DNA of 64,000 bases, taken from contig NZ_JAMXFJ010000016.1 in assembly GCF_025460805.1 (NCBI RefSeq), positions 78,646 through 142,645 of the forward strand, read 5' to 3'. This DNA is from Microvirga sesbaniae. GTDB lineage: Bacteria > Pseudomonadota > Alphaproteobacteria > Rhizobiales > Beijerinckiaceae. Below, piece by piece: positions 63,878 to 64,000 of this stretch (position 1 is its first letter; the number at the start of each line of letters is the position of its first letter). Both the position numbers and the translations under genes were made by a program. Under the pieces are notes generated by a model. The model was not told the DNA's origin. It worked only from the letters and a program-made list of their open reading frames with translations, and did not search any database.

Positions 63878-64000
63878 GTCCAATCGACATTCAGGATTCA
63901 CTTTGAGGGTGATTTGTGATTCCTGGGGCCCTGGATTTGCTGATCTGGTGCCTGACCCATGGCCAAGCCGAAGCGTTATGAGCTGACAGCCGTCCAGTGG
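63878..64000 (+). mobile_element. Left end of an IS5-like insertion sequence (partial)
   Basis: The transposase start lies at 63961, and the preceding 83 bp, beginning after the CTAG at 63874-63877, contain no host gene. IS5-group elements duplicate a YTAR tetranucleotide, so the CTAG is a plausible target site. The inverted-repeat boundary cannot be fixed without the right end, which lies outside the window. Confidence 0.5.
63961..64000 (+). CDS. IS5-like transposase, N-terminal fragment
   Basis: The first 13 codons read MAKPKRYELTAVQ, then W at the window edge. An opening YxLTxxQW is common in DDE transposases of the IS5 superfamily. Only this stub is visible, so family assignment is tentative. 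Confidence 0.5.

Overview
The window is high-GC chromosomal DNA with almost no strand bias in gene layout. Gene content points to an alphaproteobacterium of the order Hyphomicrobiales, probably near Microvirga/Methylobacterium. The pointers are the 180-kDa-type NAD-glutamate dehydrogenase, IalB, DUF2794, DUF1674, the hemC-hemD-COG4223-hemY cluster beside tsaD-gpsA-EVE, and the rsmB / heparinase-like / purH neighbourhood. The genus is inference. Most of the window is housekeeping and conserved-hypothetical genes; no prophage, CRISPR array or biosynthetic cluster was seen.

Layout. 1-4.1 kb: end of a ketosynthase, FabG-like reductase, MDR oxidoreductase, LpxL-type acyltransferase, secreted DUF1223 protein. 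4.1-6.3 kb (minus): LemA with two TPM-domain proteins. 6.7-10.3 kb: small membrane and hypothetical proteins, rlmN, IalB-like protein. 10.6-16.4 kb: DUF1232, SDR, GFA, pterin dehydratase, YeiH, phosphatase-fold protein, ThpR-like phosphodiesterase, aldo/keto reductase. 16.5-20.5 kb: tesA-like esterase divergent from an ABC ATPase and FtsX-like permease (ybbAP-type). 20.7-27.8 kb: BI-1/YccA protein, DHA2 MFS, GNAT, SDR, DUF2794, a non-coding stretch with two plus-strand terminators, and an MDR/HxlR divergent pair. 27.9-34.7 kb: NAD-GDH, Atg22-type MFS, YbjQ. 34.9-42.9 kb: purH, methyltransferase, cupin, heparinase-like, rsmB, htpX, DUF1674. 43-46.9 kb, the most accessory-looking part: a CcdAB toxin-antitoxin pair, an AhpD-like gene overlapping an ECF41 sigma factor behind a matching promoter, a cyclopropane-fatty-acid-synthase-like methyltransferase and an L,D-transpeptidase. 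47-58.7 kb: acs, small hypotheticals, tsaD-gpsA-EVE (minus) and hemC-hemD-COG4223-hemY (plus). 58.7-64 kb: three tRNAs (Thr, Ala, Gly), two tandem paralogous chemoreceptors, then a trpS-like 3' remnant facing the start of an IS5-like transposase that runs off the window.

Two families of short dispersed repeats fill the intergenic spaces. Family A (about 85-100 bp, double hairpin) occurs about a dozen times. Family B (about 85-130 bp, ends resembling AGMGCATCG) is MITE-like. Its complete copies are flanked on both sides by the same YTAR tetranucleotide (CTAG/CTAG, CTAA/CTAA), and several copies supply or overlap the stop codon of the adjacent gene. The IS5-like element at the right edge also abuts a CTAG. 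The best leads are this repeat family, the ECF41 operon with its promoter, the chromosomal CcdAB, and the orphan plus-strand terminators near 26.0 kb.
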